Assembly: GCA_030267965.1 (NCBI GenBank)
Contig: BRYA01000022.1
Coordinates: forward strand, 1 to 59,735
Direction: 5' to 3'
DNA: 59,735 bases
Source of the DNA: Triparma columacea
Lineage: Eukaryota; Sar; Bolidophyceae; Parmales; Triparmaceae
In this document: in pieces, positions 12,761 to 22,895 of the stretch
How the letters are laid out: every line of letters begins with the position of its first letter
Position numbering within the stretch: position 1 is the first letter of the stretch
Translations under genes and position numbers: made by a program
The notes under the pieces: generated by a model
Databases searched by the model: none
What the model was told of the DNA's origin: nothing
Seen by the model: only the letters and a program-made list of their open reading frames with translations

Positions 12761-12960
12761 GAATCAAAGGAACATCAGTGAATCCGAGAGGTGAGCCCCC
12801 CGAGCGTTGACTATCTATCACGTCATTGTTGCAGACCAAGTCACAAAGCGCTCTGTGATGGGGTCGAGGTGGTGTAAAAATGCCCCCCTCCCAGCAGTTG
12901 CCGTCTCAGTTCTCACCCTCTCAAAATTTCACCTTTCAGGACTATCGGCTAAATTCGACT
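12761..12960 (+). promoter_or_regulatory. Leader of receptor A with a 5'-UTR intron
   Basis: This block recurs at 38482-38679 upstream of the paralogous receptor B. Both copies contain a strong donor (GAGAG|GTGAGCC at 12791) and a pyrimidine-rich acceptor (CACCTTTCAG|GAC at 12939), implying a conserved 149-bp intron in the 5' leader, with the ATG in the next exon. Basis: conservation between paralogues plus splice consensus; no transcript evidence. Confidence 0.6.
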
Positions 12961-13008
12961 CGGAATATCAGTATCAAAGCAAAGAGATTTTAACGTCACA
13001 GGGCCAAG

Positions 13009-16000
13009 ATGCGTTTCGTTGATAAGCTTGTGGACAAGCAAAGAGTTTCTCAGAGGAGGAGCAAGGTGTCCCTTATTTTTCTAATCTTTTGGACCTGCTT
13101 AGTCCTAGTCGGAGGGAGGTCGTTGGGTGAGGTGAATGTGATCGACATGAACGGGCTGTTCAACACGGTCAGTAATAGAGACACTGGCACTATTAACACT
13201 GGCAACTCCATCATGGCGAATGGTGACTCTGTGATTCTAGCTGTTGGGTCGTACAAATGCGGGACATGTGAAAGTGGTTATCCGTTTAAATGCTCAGAGG
13301 GGACTTGTGCAAATAGTGGTTTAATGCTGAACACAGATGACTTGTATGGAGAGGTCAAGTGTGTGGAGGACAACGCAAGCTGTGTGTTGGATGGAGAGAA
13401 TGCAAGAAGAGGGATGGATGTGTTAGGAACTGGGGCTGGCACTCTTACTCTCCGCGCGCTCATTTTTAAGGAGTGTGAGGGTGATGTTGCTGGAGGGGTA
13501 AGCATAGAAAATGGTGCCTTAGTGACCACAGTGACCATTGAGCTCTGCGTCTTCTCGAACTGCAGATCTACATTTATTAATTATGGAGGTGGGGCCATTT
13601 TTGTTTATAGTAGTGGTAGAGAAACTATTGTCAATGTCTACGGAACAACCTTCATTGGAAACACAGCAGACGATGAAAATTTGAATGACATTTACAGGTT
13701 TTCTGGAACCATCACCATCCACAATACGTGCCCTTCTCCCTACTCCTCCAACACTCCAATCCAAGGTAAGACGAGAATGAGGATTGTGTAGTCTGTAGAA
13801 CAATTCCTAACACAACAAATCACTTTACGTTACCGCTGCACTACCGCTTCACAAATTTCCACCTCATCCCTCTCACAGGGTCTGCTTTGGATTCCAACAC
13901 GATCAACGGCTATAGATACTCGTACTCTGAGTGCTACTACTCCTGTGATGCTGGTTTCTACAACCAGGATGTAATTGGTTGCCAACCTTGCCCATCAGGC
14001 CAGACTGGACCTACTGGTTCTTTCGATGTCAGTAGTTGCGTGGACTGCTCTCCAGGGAAATATGAGTCTTCTAGTGTATGCTCTCCTTGCACTGGCTCCA
14101 CCTACACCTCTACCTCCGGTGAAACCTCCTGCGCCTCCTGTGCTGGTGGAACATGGGCCAACACTGACAACACTGGCTGCACTTCCGACATGACCTGCAC
14201 TGTTGGTTCTGGCCAAGCGCCTGCCGGAGGGACTTGCGAAGTGTGCCCTGTTGGTAAATACAACGGTGCCGAGGACGACTCCCAGTGTATTACCTGCCCC
14301 GCAGGAAAGTTCATTCCCAATACTGGCAGCACAGCCATCACTGACTGCGAAGTCTGTCCGATTGGGCGTTACAGCGTTGAGCACGCTGCTCTCGGCGAGT
14401 GCACAGCCTGCTCCCCTGGCAAGCATAACGCGAACACGGGTGCCACCCTAGAATCCGATTGTCTCGACTGCAGTACGGGAAAATACATGGAGACGGAAGC
14501 GGCTGAGAACTGCGTCTTCTGTCCTTCAGGAAAGATCAACCCGTCTACGACAGGCTCCTCCTCTGCCTCCATCTGCTCGGACTGCCAAGCGGGAGAGGGT
14601 GCTTCCAATGGTTCGACTGAGTGTGCCAATTGCGTGGCAGGAAAGGTGAGGAGTTGTCGTCGCAACAGAAGTTGAATGGTATGCACACGCGCTAAAATTT
14701 CTAACCCCTTTATTCCGCTCGTCTCTCCCGCCCTGTCTCCGCAGTACGGTCCAGCCGCAGGCTTGGGTTGCTTCGAGTGTGGCCGTGGAAAGTTCATCAG
14801 CACGGAAGGTGCGACTTCTGAGACTCAGTGCTCCCTCTGCCCAATAGGAAAGTCCTCCCCGGCCACCGGCCTGCCTTCCTCCTGCGAGAGCTGTCAATTA
14901 GGCCGCTACGCTCCCGCCGAGGGATACGCGCAGTGTGCCATCTGCGACCCTGGAACGGCCTGTGAGGAGGAGGCGACGGAGATGCAGAGTTGCGGCGCCG
15001 GATCGTTCAGCGGGGCTGGTGCTGGCACGTGCACAATATGCGGTCCCACTGCTATTGCTCCTGACCCCTCAACCCCATTTTGCCTCGCATGCGATGCCAA
15101 CCAGGTTGCGAATGCGGACCGCACGGAGTGTGTCTGCCAGCAAGGTTTCTACACTGATCTTGTTGCAAATGAAGCGACTCCTGTCCCGAAGGGTGTATCC
15201 CCTGATACGCCTGGAATGACCCTTCAAACTCTCGACCTTCTTCCCGGTCACTACCGCACCAACTCCAACTCCACTGAGATCCTTCCTTGCCTCAACGAGG
15301 ACCACTGCGTTGGTGGCTCCGACCCTTCCTCCTACTGCGCTGAAGGTTACACTGGCCCCCTTTGCGCCGTGTGTTCCTCTGGTTACGCAGCCGTTGGCGC
15401 TGGCGAGAGCCTCTCGTGCAACCAGTGTTCCGGTTCCTCCACAGCCACCGTTGCGGTCGGAGTCACCTTCGTTGTCGTCTTTCTTTCCGTTGCCATAATA
15501 CAGCTCTTCAGGGACAAGGAGTCTACGAGGGGGCGACTGTCATCACGACTGTCATCAATAGACTCCACCATCAGTGCTGCAGCTGCGCAATTCGACAAGG
15601 TTCAACCCTACATTAAGGTTGTATTTGCCTACTACCAGGTCGTCGGTGGGCTTGGCTTCCTCTTCGGTATAAAGTTCCCCCCCATCTTCTCCGCCGTGAC
15701 ATCCATCTTTGGAGGCATAGTATCCCTCGACTTCATCTCCTTCCTCCCTATCGGTTGCATGGCCCCCGCCCATTTTTACAACACTCTCCTCGTGTACACC
15801 CTTCTCCCTCTCTTAACCTCCATCATCCTTATCGGCGCGTACTTCGTTCTCCACAAGAGGACCGACAGGAGGTCCGTGTTCCTCTGCAACAAGCTCTTCG
15901 AGGTCTTCCTCGCCATGACCTTCATCCTTCTCCCCAGCGTCTCCATCAAGATCTTCTCCACCTTCGCGTGCCACCACTTCGACGACGGGACCAGCTTCCT

Positions 16001-16933
16001 CACGGTCGACTACTCCATCGACTGCAACGCGTCCGAACATACCTTTTACAGACTTTACGCCGGGGCCATGGTTTTCGTTTATCCCATCGGTATCCCCTTC
16101 TCCTACTGGTACCTCTTGTGGAGGCAGAGAGAGAAGCTCAACGGGAAGCAAAGGGAAAAGGAGGGAGAGATGAGCGAGGAGAAGGCCTTGAAGGAGGCGT
16201 TGGAGCTGAGGGCAGCGAATGAGGAAGAGCACCAATCGTTGAAGGCTCTCAGCTTCTTGTACGGCAGCTACGAGCCAAAGTACTGGTGGTTCGAGGTGTT
16301 TGAGACGCTAAGGAAGCTGGCGCTGACTGGGTTCCTCGTGTTCCTAGCTCCGGGGACGGCCGCTCAAGTTACCATCTCCATCTTTATGTGCATGGGGGCG
16401 ATGCGGATCTACGCCGGTTGCAAGGTGAGAACAGGCGAGGCCTTCCACCAGATCCGATTTAAAAAACACTCTAATCCATGTGCGCAACCCTGTCCAAAAC
16501 CTTGCTTCTCTCATCCCAGCCATTCGTGGATGAAAATCTCGACAGGTTCTCAGAAGTGGCTCAGTGGCAGCTCTTCTTCACTCTCTTCGCTGCTCTCGCA
16601 ATGAAGGTCAACATGGACAACGAGAATCTCCAGAACAGGCGTTACTTCGACTTAATTCTCTCCGCCATCCAGTTCGTCCCCGTTTTGATTGTCACTGTGA
16701 CCAACTTTATCAATGCAAGAAACGCCACCGAGGCGGCCAAGAGTCTCCTCGGAGGTAGCTCTAATGATGACAGCGGGGGTGGACTGGAGATGGGTGAGAT
16801 CACTCTGTTGAACCCCGTGCCCGGCGCAGCCAACGCTGTGAGCACTCGCGAGGGCCGATCCCTCAGCAAGCAAGAAGTAGAGCTGGGTGGTGAAGTCGTC
16901 AGCAAACACGAGAAGCGACGAGCACAACTCTGA
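13009..16933 (+). CDS. Cysteine-rich 7TM receptor-like protein A
   Basis: Putative cell-surface protein of about 1,205 residues. Exons: 13009-13765, 13879-14645, 14745-16424, 16520-16933, all in phase. A hydrophobic signal segment (residues 20-40) is followed by an N-terminal region of about 210 residues with the look of a right-handed beta-helix (repeated G..L.V.....F..C patterns, NYGGGAIFV). Next come many ephrin-receptor-like / GCC2-GCC3 cysteine repeats (CPAGKF, CPIGRYS, CSPGKHN), then a membrane domain starting near VAVGVTFVVVFLSV with about seven further hydrophobic segments, an extracellular-type loop (FACHHFDDGTSF), and the conserved [21 protein letters not shown] segment. A charged cytoplasmic tail closes the protein. 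It is a close paralogue of the gene at 38774, but its ectodomain is unrelated to that of B. Ligand and function are unknown. Confidence 0.85.
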
Positions 16934-17111
16934 AAAAAAATGCTAAGGGTTGATGATGTAATATATGATAAAAGCCACACTTACGCACACAACAACAACA
17001 TGTTTATTTCAGTTCATTGAATCCTCAACTCTGTCCCCTCCTCCTCCTTTTCCTCGTCGTCGTTGAAATCCCCTTCAAACTCTCCGCCCTCCATCGCATC
17101 CTCCCAAAGCA

Positions 17112-18206
17112 CTAAAGAGCAAGTGCTTTTGCTAGCTCACCTTCCGGGTCCTTCTTCCAGGCGCCAAAAATGTCACAAGCAACTCCGTGACTTCCAAGCA
17201 AGCGCTCGAAGCTCTCGGACGGCCCAGTCGCGACTATTGGTGTAGCGTAATCGTTCTCCACCTGCTCGCCATACTCGAGCTCGCTCGTCGCCATGGATAT
17301 GATTTTTTCGTCGCTTGTGTCGAGGTCCTGCGGGTCCAACGAAGCATAGTCCCACCCAAAGAAGCCCTGGTAGGACACAAAGGTATCTCTGAACGACGAG
17401 CCGCACATTCCGTCAAATAATCCAATCATATCATCATCATCATCATCTCCCGCGAAAATATTGTCCCACCAGCCGCCATAGCCCCCCCTTTCACGTCTGA
17501 GGTCCTCACGCGCGAGGGCGAGACAGCAAACGCCGATCGCCGTGTCGTACCTCGCCCTGTCACTCTCCTCAAGCTTCGCCCAAGCGTCTTTCTCGTCCCA
17601 TCCCATCCATTCCCACCCGATCGGATTAAGCGATGAAACGAAGTGCTGAAGCAAGTTGCGCACGCACATCTTTTGGAAGCGGAGAAGCTCTACCGCTCTG
17701 TCATAAGCAGGAAGCATCGCAAAGCCGGGATCGGAGCGGGGATCGATGTCTGCGGTAGCGCGAGGAGGAGTAGGATAAAAAGTTTCAGTATCTGGCTGGC
17801 CGGCGCGCACATTAACAATTGTAGTGCCGGGAGAGTCGTCCACCAAGTTCAGCGTGTTCTCCATGTTGAGGAAGACAACTATGCTCTCCCAGTCTGGGAG
17901 TTTGTCCCTGAAAGAGCTGTCTGTGATCACGGCGTGCCAGCCTTTGCATACGAGGCGAAGATCCTGCACGTCCTCAAAGTTAAGGTAACCTCCGATGAAG
18001 AGACCGGAAGGGAAACGCCCGCCGATCAGGCCGGAGGAGAGCTCGGAGGCGGTGGCGGAAGTAGCGGGAGGAGCTGTTGGGTTCTCTGCGGTGAGGAGTT
18101 GGACGAGAGCAGCCTTCCTAGCTTTCTTATCGTAAACAACGCCCCTTTTGTCCAACTCGTCCTTCAGCAACGCAACTGACATGGATTTATGGCTCCTCTT
18201 CTTCAT
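17112..18206 (-). CDS. SAP- and F-box-like protein, hypothetical
   Basis: A single exon of 364 residues with a clear ATG. Residues about 10-37 (LLKDELDKRGVVYDKKARK) fit a SAP helix-extension-helix, a DNA/RNA-binding motif. Residues about 68-95 (YLNFEDVQDLRLVCKGW) fit the second half of an F-box. The rest is unassigned, with an acidic run of aspartates near residue 255 and a tryptophan-rich segment before it. If the F-box reading is right, the protein would be a substrate receptor of an SCF ubiquitin ligase (inference). It is convergent with receptor gene A, whose stop lies 178 bp away. Confidence 0.65.
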   Translation of the reverse strand: MKKRSHKSMSVALLKDELDKRGVVYDKKARKAALVQLLTAENPTAPPATSATASELSSGLIGGRFPSGLFIGGYLNFEDVQDLRLVCKGWHAVITDSSFRDKLPDWESIVVFLNMENTLNLVDDSPGTTIVNVRAGQPDTETFYPTPPRATADIDPRSDPGFAMLPAYDRAVELLRFQKMCVRNLLQHFVSSLNPIGWEWMGWDEKDAWAKLEESDRARYDTAIGVCCLALAREDLRRERGGYGGWWDNIFAGDDDDDDMIGLFDGMCGSSFRDTFVSYQGFFGWDYASLDPQDLDTSDEKIISMATSELEYGEQVENDYATPIVATGPSESFERLLGSHGVACDIFGAWKKDPEGELAKALAL

Positions 18207-18277
18207 TTTTTCTCAAGTCCTGGTTCCTGGTAATTTGTCCTAGTCAAAATCCCACCCTTTTACGCCTATTCTATCCA

Positions 18278-19537
18278 ATGATAACCATTAATCTCATCAT
18301 ATTGATCCTTCTTCTCCCCTTCGGAACCCCCTTCCTTCCTCCTAACCCTTCCCTTGTAAGAAATCTCCACTCTTCACCTGACCTGGCCGACTCTCGTCAA
18401 ACAAGGCCATCTAGAAGGCATCTAGAAGGACCTGTAGCCTCTAGCCCCACCTTACTGCTATCATCATACTTAGACTCATTAGCGTCGTCGTCATTAGCCT
18501 CAACACCATCCTCCTCAACAACATCCTCATCAGCGTCTCCAGAATCCTTGAAGTCTGATCTCTTATCCTCTATATCCAATGTTAAGTCACTGCAGAAAAG
18601 GGACGGGGATTTCAAGGTGGACTTTGGCACCAAGGGGGGAGAGCTTGATAAGAAGAGTAGGAGACCTGTCAAGCTAGACTTTTACACCATATCGGAGGAG
18701 GTTGGAAAGGCTGCGGATAAGGTCTTTGAAAACGGTGAGATATGAGATGGTAGGGGTGGAGAGGGGGGAGGGGGCCTATGATAAGGTGTGATAAGGTATT
18801 CAATTCCGCTCTACCGCTCACGCTCCCCCCTCCCCCCCCCAATCCCCCCCCCAAATCCCCCCCAGTCGATCTCCTCTCCACCTTCAACCCAACTCCGAAC
18901 GCCACAGCCTATTTCCCTTCCCCTTCCCTCCTTTCCCCCCTCCACGGGAAGTGGAATCTCCTCTTCACTACCGCAGCCGACGCCTCCTTCTCCTCAAACA
19001 CTACCCGAGGGTCTGCCAAACCCTCCAACATTGTGGACTCTGTTAGGGGGAAGATAACCAACATCATACAGTTCCCCAAGAACCAGGACGGTACCACCAA
19101 ATTAGTGGACAAGGTGAGACGTTAGACGCCCCCCTCCGAAACTCCGGATACGCCCAATCCCCCAATGACCAAATCCCCCCCCTGACCCCCTCCCCCCCCC
19201 CTCCCTCCCCCACCCCATCTCCTTCTAGTTACGAGTTTCTATCTCTGTCCGTACATCCGGTCTTTCCCGTTTCCTCCTAACCTTCCGTTACGCTTGCATT
19301 CACTTCAACCGCTTCTTCTATCTCCCTTTGAAGTGGAGGTTATACATCCCCGTCCCCGGTCCCTTCTTCACCAGAATAATCTTCAGCCTCATGGGGAGGA
19401 GGAAGGATATCCCCAGACCGTACTTCGACGTGGTCTACTTGGACGAAACCCTAAGGATACACAAAACGGGGGAGGGTAACTTGTTCGTACAGGCGAAGGA
19501 GGGGTGGAGGGAGGGTGAAGATTTGATTGGTACTTGA
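18278..19537 (+). CDS. Plastid fibrillin (PAP family)
   Basis: Three exons (18278-18734, 18866-19113, 19229-19537) join in phase to 337 residues. The N-terminus is a hydrophobic signal peptide ending near LPFGTPFLPP, followed by a serine/threonine-rich stretch, consistent with two-step import into a secondary plastid. The mature domain has the fibrillin hallmarks: L.GKWNLLFTT near residue 175, an internal NIIQFPK strand, and the C-terminal YLDETLRIHKTGEGNLFV. Fibrillins are lipocalin-like proteins bound to thylakoids and plastoglobules. Intron 1 has a G-rich 5' half and a C-rich 3' half. The stop TGA at 19535 is followed, in the same frame, by a complete VOC domain. Confidence 0.88.
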
Positions 19538-19987
19538 CACGAGGCGGTGGCGAAGCCTGCTGCTGGTCCACCCTTCCGCTTTCGCAAGCTCGATCACGTC
19601 GTGCTAAGGTGCAGGGACGTCAAGGCCATGGAGAGGTTCTATGTGGACACCATCGGCGCTAGCGCGGACTGGGTGGGACGCTTCGACGGGACCCTCTCAC
19701 ACCTGCGCGTGGGAGACAGTCTGATTGACCTCGTCGACGCCGATAGCGCCCTCTCATTCGGGCCCAGAGCTTTGGCAGGAGAGGCTCCCCCATCAACCCT
19801 CGACCACCTGGCGCTGCGCTGCGATGACTTCGATCCCAAAGCCGCGGAGGCCTGGCTGCGCGGCCGAGGCGTAGAAGTCATCGCCGCTGGCACACGCTAT
19901 GGAGCAGACGGCGAAGGCTACAGCATCTATGTGCGTGACCCAGAGGGAAACGTGGTGGAGCTCAAGTGCGGGCCACTATCTGTGTAA
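19538..19987 (+). CDS. VOC/glyoxalase-fold domain, no ATG of its own
   Basis: About 149 codons encode a complete vicinal-oxygen-chelate protein made of two beta-alpha-beta-beta-beta units. Candidate metal ligands are the histidines in KLDHVVLRC and TLDHLALRC and the glutamate in GNVVELK. The sequence is closest in style to bacterial-type glyoxalase/bleomycin-resistance proteins. There is no ATG before the domain; the first (AMERFY) lies inside it. The frame is continuous with the fibrillin gene except for a single TGA at 19535-19537. Options: readthrough fusion, a start exon I could not place, a non-AUG start (GTG at 19547), or a relic with a lost start. The substrate cannot be predicted. Confidence 0.7.
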   Translation, partial: HEAVAKPAAGPPFRFRKLDHVVLRCRDVKAMERFYVDTIGASADWVGRFDGTLSHLRVGDSLIDLVDADSALSFGPRALAGEAPPSTLDHLALRCDDFDPKAAEAWLRGRGVEVIAAGTRYGADGEGYSIYVRDPEGNVVELKCGPLSV

Positions 19988-20213
19988 TGTTAGACGCAAT
20001 ATACTATTGGAAGTCTTTCGAGGAAGCCTTTATGTCTTATTTTAGATTGTATTGGGACGTGATGGGGTCAAGGGATCACGATCATGCAAAATAATGATAA
20101 TGGGAACACGATGAACATCTAACCGAAAAAATAAATAGCCACCGATATATTTCTCTGCTTCAAAAGTAGCCGCCCTTACCCCTCCTCCTCCCCTCCTCCT
20201 CCTCTCCCCTCCC

Positions 20214-21024
20214 TCATCCCTTAACCTTCTTAAAGCTCTCCTCCACCTTGTCAAACACCATTCTAACCCCCCCATAATCCTCCTCCTTACATTGTCCAGT
20301 AATGGTAACCAGCACCTTCCCCGCCGCCCCGTTAATCCCGTCGCACAAAGTGAAGATGCTACGTAAGTGCTTGTCCTCATCCTTTACCTTAACCTTGTAG
20401 TCAAAGAAGTAAGCGTCGCTCTTACTAACACTAGAAATCATCTCGCTCTCAACCCCGGAGCCGGCGAGCTCAGACTTGGGGAGGATGGTCATCTGACCGA
20501 CCTGATCGACGCTACCGAAACTCGAGAGGCTGGTGTAATCGTCCCTGACAGGGGTGTAACTAATGAAGAGACTGGTGGAGGGGGAGGTGGGGGAAACAAA
20601 GAGCTGGAGGACACGACGGTCGGCGAGGGTCTGGCTGGTGTAGATGTAATCGGAGGGGTAGGAGAGGACAAAGTTGTAGTTCGGATCCTGAAGGGGGGTG
20701 GGGTAGGGAGGAGGGGATCGACAAATCAGAGAGTGAGCAAGGTGATGTTTTGTGTGGCTTCAAAACACCTCACAGACAGCACGTTTCACTCACCTTGTAA
20801 TCCTTCCATTCTCCTTCAGCTGCATTGACCATATTCCCCCCCCCACCCAACACAGCGCTTGTAATAGCAGCTACATTGAAAATGCTTTGGCAACCTCGGG
20901 AGATTGTTTCTCTCCTCGATGATGCACGCAGAGAAATGGCTGGTCTACGGATCATCACTCTAGCTTCAAACCCATAAGTGTGTTTAAGGATGAATAATAA
21001 CGCCAAAAAAAGAAATGAAGACAT
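20214..21024 (-). CDS. PsbP-domain thylakoid lumen protein
   Basis: Two exons (21024-20794 and 20687-20214) join in phase 0 to 234 residues. The start MSSFLFLALLFILKHTYGF is a signal peptide whose likely cleavage site just before the F matches the ASAFAP-type motif of secondary plastids. A basic transit-like segment follows, then a thylakoid transfer signal ending NMVNAA. The mature part begins WKDYKDPNYNFVLSYPSDY, the classic PsbP start, and ends with LVTITGQCKEEDYGGVRMVF and a terminal helix. PsbP-family proteins assist photosystem II oxygen evolution or photosystem assembly in the lumen; which subfamily this is cannot be told by eye. It is divergent from the SUMO-like gene 295 bp away. Confidence 0.85.
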
Positions 21025-21319
21025 GAAACAAAACGAGAAACAAATCCGCGGAAGAGAAAGTGCCCTCCTCAACACAGCTCTTTAATCGAATCAGACGTCC
21101 ATTAAACCCTAACAGAATCTACCTCTTCAACGATACGATCAAACTTCACCCAGAATATCACTCGAAATACGCCAAAATACGAAATCAAAGCACTTCCCCT
21201 TCACCCTCCATCTCGATTCAAAGTTTCACCCCCTGCTTCTCCTCTGCTTCTCATCCAAATTGGAACGTCTCCCCTTTCCAATCCACAATCACCTTATTCT
21301 ACCCGAATAACATCCGAAA

Positions 21320-22600
21320 ATGAGCGACAGTGACTCAGACGATGATCTGTTCACATACAGGTGAGAAAGGTCCAGGGAAACCTCCAACCAATGCCAAAGG
21401 TAGAGTTTGAAGCCCTTTGATTTCAAGGGCGCCTTGCTGGAGTCTCCATCACCAAGCTTCTCAAATGCACTTATCACACCCTCACGCCCCCCCTTCTCCT
21501 CTTCCGTTTTCAGTACAAAGGTGGTGTTTGCTAAGAAACCTCAAACCGGCGCTTCCGCAGACAGCAGCTCTGACAGCAGCAGCGACGATTCCTCCATGTC
21601 CGCCAGTCGGAAGGAGAAAAATTCCTCCGCTGGCGGGAACAAGAGGAAGAGGAATAACGCGAACGTTAGTTTACTAGACTCAGACTCAGACGAAGATGAC
21701 AGCCCCGCCAACGTACCGCAGTGCATCATAGACTTAGATACCACCCCCCCCCGTGCTTCTCCTGCCGGTTCGTCTGACCCTCTATCCGTGTCTTCCACCC
21801 CTCCAAGTAACCTTGCTGGTGGCGGTGTTGATGAGTCGAGTATAAACCTTGACTCGACGTTCACGTCCTCACCCTCAATCGGTACCAACGAGGCTCTCAG
21901 CAAGGCACGCCAGGCAAGGGAAAGGCTAAGGGAAGCTCAGAACGAGGTCGTGCTCCTGGATGATAGCAGTGAGGATGAGGAGGATGATGTTGTTGAGGAG
22001 GTCGTTGTTCAGGTTAACGAAACACCTACGGAACCGGAGAGCTACGGAGGTTCAAAGGTCACTTTAAAAATCAGAGTCAACGGGGACAACAAGAACATAC
22101 TCACTTACCCTACAACGACCCTAACACCCTTCAAGCTCATGGTTACGTTTGTCGCTGGTAAGCTAGGAGTTCCTGAGGGTGGGGTTAAAATCATACTCGA
22201 CGGGGACGTCGTTGGGGGGATGGGTACACCCGAAGGTGAGGACCTCGAGGACGAGGATATCATGGAGGCTAAGGTCGACATTGAGCAGACCAAGCAGGTC
22301 GACCAGGGGTCAGGGGGTAAGGTTGGGGGGGTGGGGGAGAAGGCAAGAAAGGGCTCGGCGGTAATCGTTAGCGTTAGGAGGAACGGGAACAAGAGACAGT
22401 GCAAGAAATTCAAGGTTATGGACACTGACCCAGTCGGTAAAATCAGGGGTGGGTTTATGGCACATTATAAAAAAGGGAAGGTTATGGCGAAGCTATGGAT
22501 GGGGGGGAAAGAACTTAACGACAAGGACACATTGAGGGGGAGGGGGTGGAAGGGGGAGGTTTTAGACGGGATGGACAATGGGAAGGTGCCGAATGTGTGA
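21320..22600 (+). CDS. Esc2/NIP45/Rad60-type SUMO-like protein
   Basis: A tiny first exon (21320-21360, MSDSDSDDDLFTY) splices to 21514-22600, giving 375 residues. The N-terminal half is acidic and serine-rich, with hydrophobic-acidic clusters that look like SUMO-interacting motifs (VVLLDDSSEDEE, CIIDLDTT). Two ubiquitin-like folds follow: residues about 215-290 (KVTLKIRV, then KIILDGDVV, LEDEDIMEAKV) and about 310-375 (AVIVSVRRNG, then LWMGGKELNDKDTLRG). That layout, a disordered acidic N-terminus plus two SUMO-like domains, is that of Rad60/Esc2/NIP45, nuclear proteins linking SUMO pathways to genome stability. Intron 1 is 153 bp. Confidence 0.75.
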
Positions 22601-22697
22601 CTGGAAAATTTAAGTTTGTTGTCGGAACAGTCTGCACTTCATTACCGCTATATCCTATACCCCTACCTCTTCCCCCCCCCCCCCCCCCTCTCGCCGT

Positions 22698-22875
22698 CTC
22701 CTTTTTAAATTCCCTTCACCTTTTCAAGATTCCTTATCCTTCATTTCGTTCCACATAGGTTTCCTATACTTGCCTCTTGCAAGTGTCTCCCCCCCGTCCC
22801 TGCCTAGCCACTTTGTGATTTCCCCGACCGACGCTTAGTAGGCTCTTAACCGCACCCTCGCTCGCGGTTCCGGTG
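22698..22875 (-). repeat. Degenerate copy of the MRG gene 3' end
   Basis: This 178-bp segment matches 22889-23064, which is the C-terminal coding part of the MRG gene, in the same orientation. Long identical blocks include CATAGGTTTCCTATACTTGC and CTTAGTAGGCTCTTAAC. The copy lies downstream of the MRG stop and carries many substitutions, so it is a partial tandem duplicate no longer needed for the protein. Confidence 0.85.
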
Positions 22876-22895
22876 GGGGGGGGGCGTTCTCCTTT

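Noticed and set aside
15755..16235. Long frames on both strands inside receptor A
   Set aside because: High GC gives chance frames; the main frame continues the 7TM domain conserved with receptor B.
19476..19543. A short intron removing the TGA between fibrillin and VOC
   Set aside because: The only GT...AG pair I found (19476 to 19543) uses a GAG acceptor and does not restore the VOC frame.
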